Source: Variovorax ginsengisoli
Lineage (GTDB): Bacteria; Pseudomonadota; Gammaproteobacteria; Burkholderiales; Burkholderiaceae_C
Length of the DNA stretch: 64,000 nucleotides
NCBI RefSeq assembly: GCF_030811835.1
Contig: NZ_JAUSRO010000007.1
Coordinates: forward strand, 186,001 to 250,000
Direction: 5' to 3'
Below the pieces are notes generated by a model. The model ran no database searches. It saw only the letters and a program-made list of their open reading frames with translations, and had not been told where the DNA came from. Every line of letters starts with the position of its first letter. The stretch's first letter is position 1. Positions 36,493 to 45,524 of this stretch are shown in pieces. A program made the translations under genes and the position numbers.

Positions 36493-37718
36493 GCACGTCA
36501 CCGAAACAAGCGCTGCCGCTGGCCGGCTTCCGCGTCATCGACTACAGCCACTTCCTGGCCGGACCCTATGTCGGGCGCTGCCTCGCCGCACTCGGTGCGG
36601 AAGTCATCAAGGTCGAGCGCCCCGGCACGGGCGATGCGGGGCGTCAGCATGCGTGGTTTGTGGGCGAACACAGCGGCTATTTCCTGCAGCAGAACATGGG
36701 CAAGAAAGGGCTCAGCGTCAACACGAAGGACCCGCGCGGCCGCGCATTGATGAAGAAGCTGGTCGACAGCGCCGACGTGTTCGTCGAGAACTACCGCCCC
36801 GGCGCGCTCGACAAGCTCGGCCTGGGCTATGCCGAACTCGCCGAAACCAACCCCGGACTCGTGTACTGCTCGATCTCGGCCTACGGCCACACCGGCCCCG
36901 ACTCGCACCGCGCCGGCTTCGGTCTCATCGCCGAGGCCAAGAGCGGCATCATGCAGATGGTCGGCAACCCGGGTGAGGCGCCGCCGCTCCTGCGCATCTC
37001 GCTGGGCGACATGTACACCGGCATCCATGCGGTCGCCGCGATCAATGCAGCCCTGCTGGGACGCGTGAAGTCTGGCCGCGGGCAGCACATCGACATGGCG
37101 CTGTACGACACGCTGGTGTCGATGCACGAGTACGCGGTGCAGTGCTACACGCTGTCCAACGGACAGGAAGTGCCGGTGCAGACCGGGCACGACATGCCCA
37201 ATTCCACGCTCTACGGCGTGTTCCGCGCACAGGACGGTGACCTTGTCATCGCCGCACAGGTGGACGACGCGTGGAAGCGATTTGCCGCGCTGGTCGAAAA
37301 CAATGGGGGCCCTGCAGGCTTCGGCGGCGACACGCGGTTCCACGCTTCGGCCGGGCGCAATGCCCATCGCACGGAGATCCTCGGGGTGGTGAAGCCGTGG
37401 GTTGCAGCGCAGCCGGTTGCCCAGGTGCTGAAGATGCTGGACGGCATCGATGTGCCTGCGGCCAAGGTTCAACGCATCGACGAGGTGCTGGCCGATCCTC
37501 AGATTCGCGCGCGCGGCATGGTGATCGAGCAGGACCACCCGGTGCTCGGAAAAATCAGCCTGCCGAACTTGCCCTTCCGCATGTCGGGGTGCGACACCTC
37601 GATCGCGCAGGTGGCGCCGGAACTGGGCGAGCACAACGCGGAAATCGCGGCGAGCCTCGGCTTCGACGCCGCGCAGATCGCCGACATGCAGGCCGACGGC
37701 GTGCTCTACAGCAAGTAA
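36489..37718 (+). CDS. CaiB/BaiF family (class III) CoA transferase
   Basis: 409-aa family III CoA transferase, normal length. The catalytic aspartate is Asp174 in 'LGDMYTGIHA', in the usual position. The N-terminal part holds 'VIDYSHFLAGPYVGRCLAALGAEVIKVE', broken here into its two signature halves by a helix. It should move CoA from a donor such as succinyl-CoA to a carboxylic acid substrate, activating it for the MaoC enzyme. It overlaps maoC by 4 bases and leaves 9 bases to the AroE-like gene. Confidence 0.92.
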   Translation: MSTSPKQALPLAGFRVIDYSHFLAGPYVGRCLAALGAEVIKVERPGTGDAGRQHAWFVGEHSGYFLQQNMGKKGLSVNTKDPRGRALMKKLVDSADVFVENYRPGALDKLGLGYAELAETNPGLVYCSISAYGHTGPDSHRAGFGLIAEAKSGIMQMVGNPGEAPPLLRISLGDMYTGIHAVAAINAALLGRVKSGRGQHIDMALYDTLVSMHEYAVQCYTLSNGQEVPVQTGHDMPNSTLYGVFRAQDGDLVIAAQVDDAWKRFAALVENNGGPAGFGGDTRFHASAGRNAHRTEILGVVKPWVAAQPVAQVLKMLDGIDVPAAKVQRIDEVLADPQIRARGMVIEQDHPVLGKISLPNLPFRMSGCDTSIAQVAPELGEHNAEIAASLGFDAAQIADMQADGVLYSK

Positions 37719-37727
37719 GGAGACGTG

Positions 37728-38549
37728 ATGACCGACAAGTACGCCGTGATCGGCAATCCGATAGGACACACGAAGTCGCCGATGATCCACGGCAGCTTCG
37801 CCGAAGCGACCGGGCAGGACATCGATTACCAGGCCATCGAGGGCTCGCTCGACCGTTTTTCCGACGACGTGCACGCCTTCCGCAAGGCAGGCGGGCGAGG
37901 CATGAACGTCACGGCCCCCTTCAAGCTGCAGGCCTACGCGCTGGCCACCGAACGGCTCGAACGCGCCGAGCTCGCCGGGGCCACCAATGCGCTCAAGTTC
38001 GAGGGCGACCGCATCATGGCGGACAATTTCGACGGCGTCGGTTTGACCAACGACATCCAGCGCAACCTGGGCTTCTTGCTCAAGGGCTCGCGCATGCTGG
38101 TGATCGGCGCTGGCGGCGCGGTGCGCGGCGCACTGCTGCCCTTTCTGGCGCAACAACCGAAGTTGGTGGTCGTGGCGAACCGCACGGAGACAAAGGCCAT
38201 CGACCTTGCAAGGCAGTTCGCCGGGCACGGCGACATGCAGGGCTGTGGCTACGACGATCTGGCCGGAGAGCGATTCGACATCGTCATCAATGGCACGTCG
38301 GCCAGCCTCAAGGGGGAGCTGCCGCCTCTGCCCGCCGAGACGCTGCAGGGCGCGCGACTGGCCTACGAGCTCGCCTATGGCAAGGGGTTGACGCCCTTTC
38401 TGCGCTTGGCGCAGAACGCCGGAGTGCCGAAGCTGGCCGACGGCGTCGGCATGCTCGTGGAACAGGCGGCCGAAGCCTTCCTGTGGTGGCGCGGCGTGCG
38501 GCCCGACACGCGTGCCGTCATCGACCGCATGACCATCCCCCTGGTCTGA
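37728..38549 (+). CDS. Shikimate dehydrogenase-family protein (AroE-like)
   Basis: 273-aa NADP-dependent dehydrogenase. Lys66 in 'NVTAPFK' and Asp102 in 'DNFDGVG' are the catalytic pair. GAGGAV is the Rossmann motif and 'ANRTETK' gives the NADP-phosphate contact. Two substrate-pocket positions differ from AroE: Ser becomes Thr in 'NPIGHTKSP', and 'NTDG' becomes 'NFDG'. This, and its place in an operon with CoA enzymes and an AroQ-like gene, suggest a catabolic paralogue (quinate/shikimate or a related cyclic or branched hydroxyacid) rather than the biosynthetic aroE. A 23-base gap leads to the AroQ-like gene. Confidence 0.87.
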   Translation: MTDKYAVIGNPIGHTKSPMIHGSFAEATGQDIDYQAIEGSLDRFSDDVHAFRKAGGRGMNVTAPFKLQAYALATERLERAELAGATNALKFEGDRIMADNFDGVGLTNDIQRNLGFLLKGSRMLVIGAGGAVRGALLPFLAQQPKLVVVANRTETKAIDLARQFAGHGDMQGCGYDDLAGERFDIVINGTSASLKGELPPLPAETLQGARLAYELAYGKGLTPFLRLAQNAGVPKLADGVGMLVEQAAEAFLWWRGVRPDTRAVIDRMTIPLV

Positions 38550-38572
38550 CGCAGCGAGAGGCAGACAACACC

Positions 38573-39016
38573 ATGGAAATCCTCATGTTGCATGGCATCA
38601 ACCACAACATGTTCGGCAAGCGCGACCCGAAGCAATACGGCACGGTGACCTTGGCCGAGATCGACGCGCAATTGCAGGCGCTCGGCAAGGAACTCGGCGC
38701 CGAGGTCGAAAGCTTCCAGACCAATTGCGAAGGCGCGATGTGCGAGCGCATCCACCAAGGCTTCGTCGATGGCGTGGATGCCGTGCTCATCAACGCCGGC
38801 GCCTGGACGCATTACAGCTACGGCATCCGCGATGCGTTGGCCATCCTGACGGTGCCGGTCGTCGAACTGCACATGTCGAACATCCATGCGCGAGAGGCAT
38901 TCCGCCATCACTCGGTGTTCGCGGAGATCGTGAAGGGACAGATTTGCGGATTTGGCGTCGACAGCTACCTGCTCGGTCTGCGTGCTGCGGTATCGGCCGC
39001 TGCGCACACGTTCTGA
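38573..39016 (+). CDS. Type II 3-dehydroquinate dehydratase-family protein (AroQ-like)
   Basis: 147-aa protein of the AroQ family. Aligned by eye with the M. tuberculosis enzyme, the catalytic set is kept: Asn10, Arg17, Tyr22, Asn74, His80, His100 and Arg111. The segments around them diverge: the usual 'NGPNLN' reads 'HGINHN', and 'THTSVALRDA' reads 'THYSYGIRDA'. So the chemistry (anti- or syn-dehydration through an enolate) is probably the same but the pocket has changed. It closes the operon. The biosynthetic aroQ is likely elsewhere. The next gene is convergent. Confidence 0.82.
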   Translation: MEILMLHGINHNMFGKRDPKQYGTVTLAEIDAQLQALGKELGAEVESFQTNCEGAMCERIHQGFVDGVDAVLINAGAWTHYSYGIRDALAILTVPVVELHMSNIHAREAFRHHSVFAEIVKGQICGFGVDSYLLGLRAAVSAAAHTF

Positions 39017-39038
39017 AAGCGCCAGCGAACGAGACCCA

Positions 39039-40190
39039 TCAGGCCGGAAACGTCCCCGGCAGCAGGATCCGTTTGTCGACATTCCGGATGTCCGTGTGCC
39101 CGCAGAAGGCCATGGTCACGTCCAGTTCCTTGTGGATGAGCTGCAGCGCTTTGGTCACGCCGGCTTCGCCCATCGCACCCAGGCCGTAGGCCATCGCCCG
39201 GCCGATCATGGTGCCGCGGGCGCCGAGCGCCCAGGCCTTGAGCACGTCCTGGCCGCTGCGGATGCCGCCGTCCATCCAGACTTCGAGCTTGTCGCCCACC
39301 GCATCGACGATCGGCGGCAGCGCCTCGATGCTCGACGGCGCGCCGTCGAGCTGGCGGCCGCCGTGGTTGCTCACGACGATGGCGTCGGCGCCCACATCGA
39401 CCGCCAGCCGCGCGTCTTCTTCCACCATGATCCCTTTGAGGATCAGCTTGCCGCCCCATTGCTGTTTTACCCACGCGATGTCGGCCCACGACAGCGTCGG
39501 GTCGAACTGCTCGTTGGTCCAGGCTGACAGCGACTTCATGTCGCTCACGCCCTTGACGTGGCCGACCAGGTTGCCGAAGGTGTGGCGCTTCGTGCCGAGC
39601 ATGCCCATGCACCAGCCAGGCTTGGTGGCGAGGTTGAGGAGATTCCGGATGGTCGGCCGCGGCGGCGCGGTCAGGCCGTTCTTCAGGTCCTTGTGGCGCT
39701 GGCCGATCACCTGCAGGTCGAGCGTGAGCACCAGCGCGCTGCACTTGGCGGCGCGGGCGCGCTCGATCATGCGGGCCATCGATTCGCGGTCGCGCATCAT
39801 GTAGAGCTGGAACCAGAAGGGCGCCGTGGTGTTCGCCGCAATGTCCTCGATCGAGCAGATGCTCATGGTCGAGAGCGTGAACGGGATGCCGAACTTCTCG
39901 GCCGCGCGCGCGGCGTGGATCTCGCCGTCGGCGTGCTGCATGCCGGTCAGGCCCACCGGGGCGATGGACACCGGCATCTTCACCGCCTGGCCCACCATCG
40001 TGGTGGCCAGCGAGCGGCCTTCCATGTTCACCGCCACGCGCTGGCGCAGCTTGATCTTCTTGAAGTCGTCGCTGTTGGCGCGGTAGGTGCTCTCGGTCCA
40101 TGAGCCGGAGTCGGCGTAGTCGTAGAACATGCGCGGCACGCGCTTTTCGGCCAGGACGCGCAGGTCCTCGATGGTGGTGATGACGGTCAT
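39039..40190 (-). CDS. FMN-dependent alpha-hydroxyacid dehydrogenase (LldD/glycolate-oxidase family)
   Basis: 383-aa TIM-barrel flavoprotein. His276 in 'VVSNHGGRQLDG' is the catalytic base and Arg279 binds the substrate carboxylate; 'PVGLTGMQHADGE' is the FMN contact near residue 80. It would oxidise an L-2-hydroxyacid and pass electrons to quinone or oxygen. The start at 40190 fits the family; the longer frame has a non-coding look. It converges on the AroQ-like gene with a 22-base gap and could act on a hydroxyacid of the same pathway, though its strand does not make it part of the operon. Confidence 0.92.
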   Translation of the reverse strand: MTVITTIEDLRVLAEKRVPRMFYDYADSGSWTESTYRANSDDFKKIKLRQRVAVNMEGRSLATTMVGQAVKMPVSIAPVGLTGMQHADGEIHAARAAEKFGIPFTLSTMSICSIEDIAANTTAPFWFQLYMMRDRESMARMIERARAAKCSALVLTLDLQVIGQRHKDLKNGLTAPPRPTIRNLLNLATKPGWCMGMLGTKRHTFGNLVGHVKGVSDMKSLSAWTNEQFDPTLSWADIAWVKQQWGGKLILKGIMVEEDARLAVDVGADAIVVSNHGGRQLDGAPSSIEALPPIVDAVGDKLEVWMDGGIRSGQDVLKAWALGARGTMIGRAMAYGLGAMGEAGVTKALQLIHKELDVTMAFCGHTDIRNVDKRILLPGTFPA

Positions 40191-40293
40191 GGGAATGGAT
40201 TCTGCGGGCGATCCCTGTGCAGCGGGCATGAAATCTGTTGCCAGGGCGCGTGAAGCTTTTTCATGCGCGTGCCCGGACTGGCCGCTGCGCGGG

Positions 40294-41187
40294 TCAGTCC
40301 CGCAGGGCGTGGCGCACCCAGTCGACGAAGGCCGCGCATTCCCAGCGCTCCAGCGTGCCGGGCTTCCAGCACAGGAAGTAGTCGTAGGGCGATTTCACGC
40401 TGTCGCGCGACAGGCGCACCAGGCGGCCGCTGTCGAGCCACGCATGGCCCAGTTTCAGGCGCATCAGGGCCACGCCGAAACCGGCGACGGCGGCGTCGAG
40501 CACCAGGCCCAGATCGTCGAATTGAGTGCCCGCGCTTGGCTCGGGCAGGCCGATGCCGCAGGCCTGGAACCACGTGCGCCAAGGCTCCAGCGGCGAGCGG
40601 ATCAGGTGGGCGCGCGCCACCGCCGCGTCGGTGGCGAAGCCATCCAGCGGGCCGAGTTCCCGCAGGTAGTCGGGGCTGCAAACGGGACAGACCTCGTCGG
40701 ACAGCAGGTGCATCGATTCGCGATCGGCAAAGGGCGCATTGCCGAAACGCAGTTCGATGTCCGCGTCTTCCAGTGGCGCATGGTGCGTGGGCAGCCCGAG
40801 CTGCAGCGTGAGTTCGATGTCCGGGTAGGCGTGCCGAAAGAGCGCCAGGCGCGGCAGCAGCAGCTGGCGCGAGAAGGTGGGTGTGACAGCCAGGCGCAGG
40901 CGGGTGGCCGCCGGACTGGGTGTGGTGGCACCGCGTCCGGGCACCTGCTGCAGCGCGGCGAGCGCCTCGCGCACGCGCGCCAGGTAGGCGCTGCCGTCGC
41001 TGCTCAGGCTGAAGTCGCCGCGTGCGAAGGCCTTGAAGCCGAGCAGCGCTTCCAGTTGCCGGATGCGGTGGCTGACCGCACTGGGCGTCACGTTCAGTTC
41101 CTCGGCGGCCTGGGTCACGCTGCGCAGGCGCGCGAGCGCCTCGAAAGCGAGCAGGTTCTGGATGGGCGGGATGCGCGGCGCGGACAT
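40294..41187 (-). CDS. LysR-family transcriptional regulator (GcvA-like)
   Basis: 297-aa LysR protein. The winged helix spans residues 8-66 ('[24 protein letters not shown]'), typical of the GcvA/AmpR subgroup. The effector domain follows. The start at 41187 is preferred; the frame runs on to 41493 but that is the shadow of mnmA. It follows the FMN dehydrogenase on the same strand after 103 bases and may control it. It is divergent from mnmA. Confidence 0.9.
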   Translation of the reverse strand: MSAPRIPPIQNLLAFEALARLRSVTQAAEELNVTPSAVSHRIRQLEALLGFKAFARGDFSLSSDGSAYLARVREALAALQQVPGRGATTPSPAATRLRLAVTPTFSRQLLLPRLALFRHAYPDIELTLQLGLPTHHAPLEDADIELRFGNAPFADRESMHLLSDEVCPVCSPDYLRELGPLDGFATDAAVARAHLIRSPLEPWRTWFQACGIGLPEPSAGTQFDDLGLVLDAAVAGFGVALMRLKLGHAWLDSGRLVRLSRDSVKSPYDYFLCWKPGTLERWECAAFVDWVRHALRD

Positions 41188-41281
41188 GGCAGCCGATTGT
41201 GGCCGCAGCGCCGCGCCTGCGGCATCCCGCATTGCCCGTAGCCGGGCGCCGGATGGCCAGTGCGGGGACAATAGCGCCCCT

Positions 41282-42400
41282 ATGGCAAAACAGCGCATCG
41301 TGGTGGGCTTGAGCGGCGGTGTCGATTCCGCCGTGACCGCGCACCTGTTGAAACAGCAGGGCCACGAGGTGGTCGGCATCTTCATGAAGAACTGGGAAGA
41401 CGACGACGACAGTGAGTACTGCAGCTCGAACATCGATTTCATCGACGCGGCCAGCGTGGCTGACGTGCTGGGCATCGAGATCGAGCACGTCAACTTCGCG
41501 GCCGACTACAAGGACCGCGTCTTCGCCGAGTTCCTGCGCGAATACCAGGCTGGCCGCACGCCCAACCCCGACGTGCTGTGCAACGCCGAGATCAAGTTCA
41601 AGGCCTTCCTCGACCATGCGATGCGCCTGGGCGCCGAGAAGATCGCCACCGGTCACTATGCCCGGGTGCGCTTGAACGAGGGCGCGCAGCGGCACGAGCT
41701 GCTCAAGGGACTGGACCCCGCCAAGGACCAGAGCTACTTCCTGCACCGCCTGAACCAGGCACAGCTGTCGAAGACGCTGTTTCCGGTCGGCGAGCTGCAC
41801 AAGACCGAGGTGCGCCGCATCGCCGACGAGATCGGCCTGCCGAATGCGAAGAAGAAGGACTCGACCGGCATCTGCTTCATCGGTGAGCGGCCGTTCCGCG
41901 AGTTCCTCAACCGCTACATCTCCAAGGAACCCGGCCCGATCAAGGACGAGCGTGGCCGCACGCTGGGCGAGCACCAGGGTCTGAGTTTCTACACGCTCGG
42001 CCAGCGTCAGGGCCTGGGCATCGGCGGCGTGAAGGCGCGCGGCGCGCAGCGGGGCGCGGGCGACCATTCGCCGTGGTTCGTGGCGCGCAAGGAGATGGCG
42101 ACCAACACGCTGTGGGTGGTGCAGGGGCACGACCATCCGTGGCTGCTGTCGGCGGAACTTGAAGCCGACGACGTGAGCTGGACCGCCGGCGAGGCGCCAG
42201 CACCGGGCGCCTACGGCGCCAAGTCGCGCTACCGGCAGGTCGATGCGCCGTGCATTCTGTCGGCGGGCGCGGGCGCTGCGTTCCGGCTGTCCTTTGCCAA
42301 CGCGCAATGGGCCGTCACCCCCGGCCAGTCGGCGGTGCTGTACGACGGTGAGGTCTGCCTGGGCGGCGGGGTCATCGCGAGCGCGACACCCGCGGCTTGA
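41282..42400 (+). CDS. mnmA: tRNA-specific 2-thiouridylase MnmA
   Basis: 372-aa enzyme that thiolates U34 of Lys, Glu and Gln tRNAs. PP-loop SGGVDS is at residues 11-16. The two catalytic cysteines are Cys100 ('NPDVLCN') and Cys198 ('[10 protein letters not shown]'). Sulfur comes from the IscS-Tus relay. The start at 41282 gives the usual N-terminus with little upstream sequence; no clear ribosome-binding site stands there. Housekeeping gene, divergent from the GcvA-like regulator and convergent with the Nudix gene. Confidence 0.97.
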   Translation: MAKQRIVVGLSGGVDSAVTAHLLKQQGHEVVGIFMKNWEDDDDSEYCSSNIDFIDAASVADVLGIEIEHVNFAADYKDRVFAEFLREYQAGRTPNPDVLCNAEIKFKAFLDHAMRLGAEKIATGHYARVRLNEGAQRHELLKGLDPAKDQSYFLHRLNQAQLSKTLFPVGELHKTEVRRIADEIGLPNAKKKDSTGICFIGERPFREFLNRYISKEPGPIKDERGRTLGEHQGLSFYTLGQRQGLGIGGVKARGAQRGAGDHSPWFVARKEMATNTLWVVQGHDHPWLLSAELEADDVSWTAGEAPAPGAYGAKSRYRQVDAPCILSAGAGAAFRLSFANAQWAVTPGQSAVLYDGEVCLGGGVIASATPAA

Positions 42401-42427
42401 AGTCTTGAAGACCGGCCAGCCGCAGGC

Positions 42428-42931
42428 TCAGGCCGACGGTGGCCCTGCCGGCTGCGACACCGAGACGTCGAGATGGATCATCGACAGCGGGTGGCGCGCG
42501 CCTGCGAGGTGGTCTTCGATGCACTTGAGCACCAGCGGGCTGCGATGCCGCGCCACGCTGTCGCGCACTTCATCGGGCGTCATCCACAGCGTGCGTACGA
42601 TGCCCGTGTCCAGCGCACGGCCGGCCTCGTGCGCACCCAGCGTGCCGCTGAAGGCAAAGCGAAGGTAGGTCACGTCCTGTTCTGCCGGTGGGCTGCGGGG
42701 CCGCTGGAATCGCGTCATGTACACGCCAATCAACGCAGTGGGCGTGAAGTGATGGGCCGTCTCCTCCAGCGCCTCGCGTGCGCAGCCCTCGGCCGGCGAT
42801 TCGCCCGGATCGAGGTGGCCTGCCGGCGTGTTCAGGCGCAGGCCGTCGGAGGTTTCCTCCTCGATCAGCAGGAAGCGGCCGTCGCGCTCGATGATGGCGG
42901 CGACGGTCACATGCGGTTTCCAGCGTGTCAT
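42428..42931 (-). CDS. Nudix hydrolase (NudJ-like)
   Basis: 167-aa Nudix protein. The box runs from Gly38 to about residue 60: Gly38, Glu44, Arg52-Glu53, Glu56-Glu57 and the rest are in the normal order, but the final box Gly is Ala59. Start at the ATG at 42931. It resembles NudJ phosphatases that remove phosphate from HMP-pyrophosphate and other nucleotides. In many Burkholderiales a NudJ-like gene follows mnmA, though convergent here. Substrate not certain. Confidence 0.85.
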   Translation of the reverse strand: MTRWKPHVTVAAIIERDGRFLLIEEETSDGLRLNTPAGHLDPGESPAEGCAREALEETAHHFTPTALIGVYMTRFQRPRSPPAEQDVTYLRFAFSGTLGAHEAGRALDTGIVRTLWMTPDEVRDSVARHRSPLVLKCIEDHLAGARHPLSMIHLDVSVSQPAGPPSA

Positions 42932-42966
42932 GGTCCTGACTGTAGCGCTGACGCGGGCCCGTGTGC

Positions 42967-43698
42967 TCACACGGTGCGCTGGACCCCTGAGAACTGCCAG
43001 ATGCGCATCAGGTCGTCGTCCATCGATTCCAGCCGGTAGCCGAGCCCGTAGATTGCCGACAACAGGAAGCCGTTGGCGGGGCACAGATCGAGCTTGGAGC
43101 GCAGCCGAGAGATGTGCGTGTCGAGGGAGCGCGAAGGCTTGGCCGGCTTATTGCCCCATACCGCCTCGCGCAGGCGCTCACGAGACAACAGGCGTCCCAT
43201 GTTCTGGAACAGGAACATGGCAAGCTCGTATTCCCGATGCTTGAGATCGATGGGCTGTCCGCGGAGCTCGAGCGCACAGACTTGGGGCGAGAAGCGGTAC
43301 ACCCCGAACACCAGTTCGGTCTCGTGCTGTGCCGGGTAGGCGCGTCTGAGCAGCGCAAGGACGCGGGCTGCCAATTCGCCCGCGCGAACCGGCTTGCCCA
43401 CGAACTCGTCGGCACCAGCGCTCAGGCCCTCGACGATGTCCTCTTCCGTGCAGCAATCGGCAATGAACAGCACCGGCATGCGGCTGTGGAGCGCCTTGCG
43501 CAGCCAACGCAGGATCGCGAGGCCATACCGGTCGGGCAGCGACCAGTCGAGGATCAGCAAGTCGTAGTTCTGGTCGCGCAATTCGCGCAGCAGCGGCCGG
43601 CTTTCCTGAAAGGGGTGAAACTCATGGCCAAGGTGGTCCATGGCGTGCCGGATCAATTCCAGCCGACTCGGCTCATCGTCCAATGCAGCAATGCGCAT
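42967..43698 (-). CDS. OmpR-family response regulator with an atypical receiver
   Basis: 243-aa protein. Receiver domain residues 1-120 hold the acidic pair at 7-8, the phosphoacceptor Asp51 ('LILDWSLPD') and Lys102 ('FVGKP'). The switch Thr/Ser that normally follows the fourth strand is replaced by Ala80. The DNA-binding winged helix occupies residues 130-230 ('LDTHISRLRSKLD'). No kinase gene is adjacent, so it is an orphan. The substitution suggests weak or altered activation by phosphorylation. Start at the ATG 43698. Confidence 0.87.
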   Translation of the reverse strand: MRIAALDDEPSRLELIRHAMDHLGHEFHPFQESRPLLRELRDQNYDLLILDWSLPDRYGLAILRWLRKALHSRMPVLFIADCCTEEDIVEGLSAGADEFVGKPVRAGELAARVLALLRRAYPAQHETELVFGVYRFSPQVCALELRGQPIDLKHREYELAMFLFQNMGRLLSRERLREAVWGNKPAKPSRSLDTHISRLRSKLDLCPANGFLLSAIYGLGYRLESMDDDLMRIWQFSGVQRTV

Positions 43699-43990
43699 AG
43701 TCCTCCCAGACTCGCTTTATTTATCTATGTGTGACGTCAGTTTAGATATCCGTCGACAAAAAAAAAGGCTTGTCGCGCGAGGCGGTGAGTGCGACTGTTA
43801 ACTAGGTCACACAACCGCAACAACACCGTTATCAACTGTGAATCCGGGACGCCCGTTGCCGTCGGCGTCCGTGTCCGGAAGGTGACGTTGGCGGTATCCA
43901 CTGCGGGTGAGACCCGAAGTGCAAACCTGGGGCCTTCAGTTAAGCTGCCGCGACACATCCAAGAACGACTGCAGTCCCGAGGAGAGTTTT
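43699..43990. other. Intergenic region between the response regulator and pntAa
   Basis: About 292 bp, divergent: the response regulator is read leftward and the transhydrogenase operon rightward. It must hold both promoters. I note a run of ten A at 43757-43766 and a sequence with TTAACTAG near 43798-43805, but no confident -35/-10 pair or regulatory palindrome. Confidence 0.4.
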
Positions 43991-45121
43991 ATGCTGATAG
44001 GCGTGCCTGCCGAGACCACCGTGGGCGAAACCCGCGTGGCCGCAACGGCCGAGACGGTCAAGAAGCTCGTGGCACAGGGCCATGAGGTGCGGGTCCAGTC
44101 CGGTGCCGGCCTGGCCGCGAGCCTGACCGATGCGGCCTATGAAGCCGCTGGCGCACACATCACCGACCTGCAGGGCGCCTGTGCGGCGCAGATCGTGTTG
44201 AAAGTGCGCACGCCTTTCGACAACGAGGCCGCATTGATGCAGCCCGGCACCGTGGTCGTCGGCATGCTCAATCCTTTCGATGCAACTGGCCTGCAGCGGC
44301 TGGCCAGCGCCGGTCTCACGGCCTTCGCGCTGGAAGCCGCGCCGCGCACCACCCGTGCCCAGAGCATGGATGTGCTGAGTTCGCAGGCCAACATCGCGGG
44401 CTACAAGGCGGTCATGATCGCCGCAGACCTGTATCAGCGTTTTTTCCCGATGCTCATGACGGCGGCCGGCACGGTCAAGGCGGCGCGCGTGGTGGTGCTC
44501 GGCGTCGGCGTGGCGGGTTTGCAGGCCATTGCGACGGCCAAGCGCCTGGGCGCGGTCATCGAGGCGAGCGACGTGCGCCCGAGCGTCAAGGAGCAGGTCG
44601 AGTCGCTGGGCGGCAAGTTCATCGAGGTGTCCTACGACACCGACGAGGAAAGGGACGCCGCGCAGGGCGTGGGCGGCTATGCCAAGCCGATGCCCGCGAG
44701 CTGGCTGGCGCGCCAGCAGGTCGAGGTGGCCAAGCGCGTCGCGCTGGCCGACGTGGTGATCAGCACCGCGCTCATTCCGGGGCGCGCCGCACCCACGCTG
44801 GTGACCGAAGACATGGTCAAGTCGATGAAGCCCGGCTCGGTGATCGTCGACATCGCCGCGGGCAAGGGCCCGGGTGGCGTCGGCGGCAACTGCCCGCTGT
44901 CGGAGCCCGATCGCACCGTGGTCCGGCATGGCGTGACGATCGTGGGCGAGACCAACCTGCCGGCGCGTGTGGCAGCCGACGCCTCGGCGCTCTATGCGCG
45001 CAATGTGCTCGACTTTCTCAAGCTCATCGTCACCAAGGAGGGCGGTCTGAAGATCGACCTCGAGGACGACATCGTTGCCGCCTGCCGCATGACGCAGGAC
45101 GGCCTGGTCACAAGGAAGTAA
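43991..45121 (+). CDS. pntAa: NAD(P) transhydrogenase subunit alpha, part 1 (NAD-binding domain)
   Basis: 376-aa domain I of the proton-translocating transhydrogenase. It resembles alanine dehydrogenase: 'GVPAETTVGETRVAATAETV' at the start, and Rossmann GVGVAG. The enzyme moves hydride from NADH to NADP using the proton gradient, supplying NADPH. GAGGAG stands before the ATG at 43991. The alpha subunit is split here into pntAa and pntAb, as in Rhodospirillum and many betaproteobacteria, unlike E. coli. It leaves 3 bases to pntAb. Confidence 0.95.
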   Translation: MLIGVPAETTVGETRVAATAETVKKLVAQGHEVRVQSGAGLAASLTDAAYEAAGAHITDLQGACAAQIVLKVRTPFDNEAALMQPGTVVVGMLNPFDATGLQRLASAGLTAFALEAAPRTTRAQSMDVLSSQANIAGYKAVMIAADLYQRFFPMLMTAAGTVKAARVVVLGVGVAGLQAIATAKRLGAVIEASDVRPSVKEQVESLGGKFIEVSYDTDEERDAAQGVGGYAKPMPASWLARQQVEVAKRVALADVVISTALIPGRAAPTLVTEDMVKSMKPGSVIVDIAAGKGPGGVGGNCPLSEPDRTVVRHGVTIVGETNLPARVAADASALYARNVLDFLKLIVTKEGGLKIDLEDDIVAACRMTQDGLVTRK

Positions 45122-45124
45122 GCC

Positions 45125-45463
45125 ATGGATCCCGTCTCCCACACCGTCATCAACCTGATCATCTTCGTGCTGGCCATCTACGTGGGCTACCACGTGGTCT
45201 GGACCGTCACGCCCGCGCTGCACACGCCGCTGATGGCCGTGACCAATGCCATTTCCGCCATCGTGATCGTGGGGGCCATGCTGGCTGCCGCACTCACCGA
45301 AACCACGCTGGGCCGGACCATGGGCGTGCTGGCCGTGGCGCTGGCTGCGGTCAACGTCTTCGGCGGCTTTCTGGTCACCCGGCGCATGCTGGAGATGTTC
45401 CGCAAGAAGGAGCGCAAGGCCGCGCCCGCCAAGGCAGACGGCGCCAGGGGAGATGCAGCATGA
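45125..45463 (+). CDS. pntAb: NAD(P) transhydrogenase subunit alpha, part 2 (membrane domain)
   Basis: 112-aa membrane subunit with three or four helices: about residues 8-28, 38-62 and 66-88. This is the C-terminal membrane part of the alpha chain, separated from pntAa by a stop and restart (3-base gap). The tail is rich in Lys, Ala and Arg. It forms half of the proton channel with PntB. Confidence 0.93.
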   Translation: MDPVSHTVINLIIFVLAIYVGYHVVWTVTPALHTPLMAVTNAISAIVIVGAMLAAALTETTLGRTMGVLAVALAAVNVFGGFLVTRRMLEMFRKKERKAAPAKADGARGDAA

Positions 45464-45524
45464 GCGCCGCGCCGGGTCGCCCCGCGCAGGCTCGCACCGC
45501 AGTGCGCAGCACGGAGGTCTCCAA

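Noticed and set aside
43753..43790. A-run near 43757 read as a terminator for the response regulator
   Set aside because: It lies upstream of that gene (minus strand) and has no GC-rich hairpin beside it.
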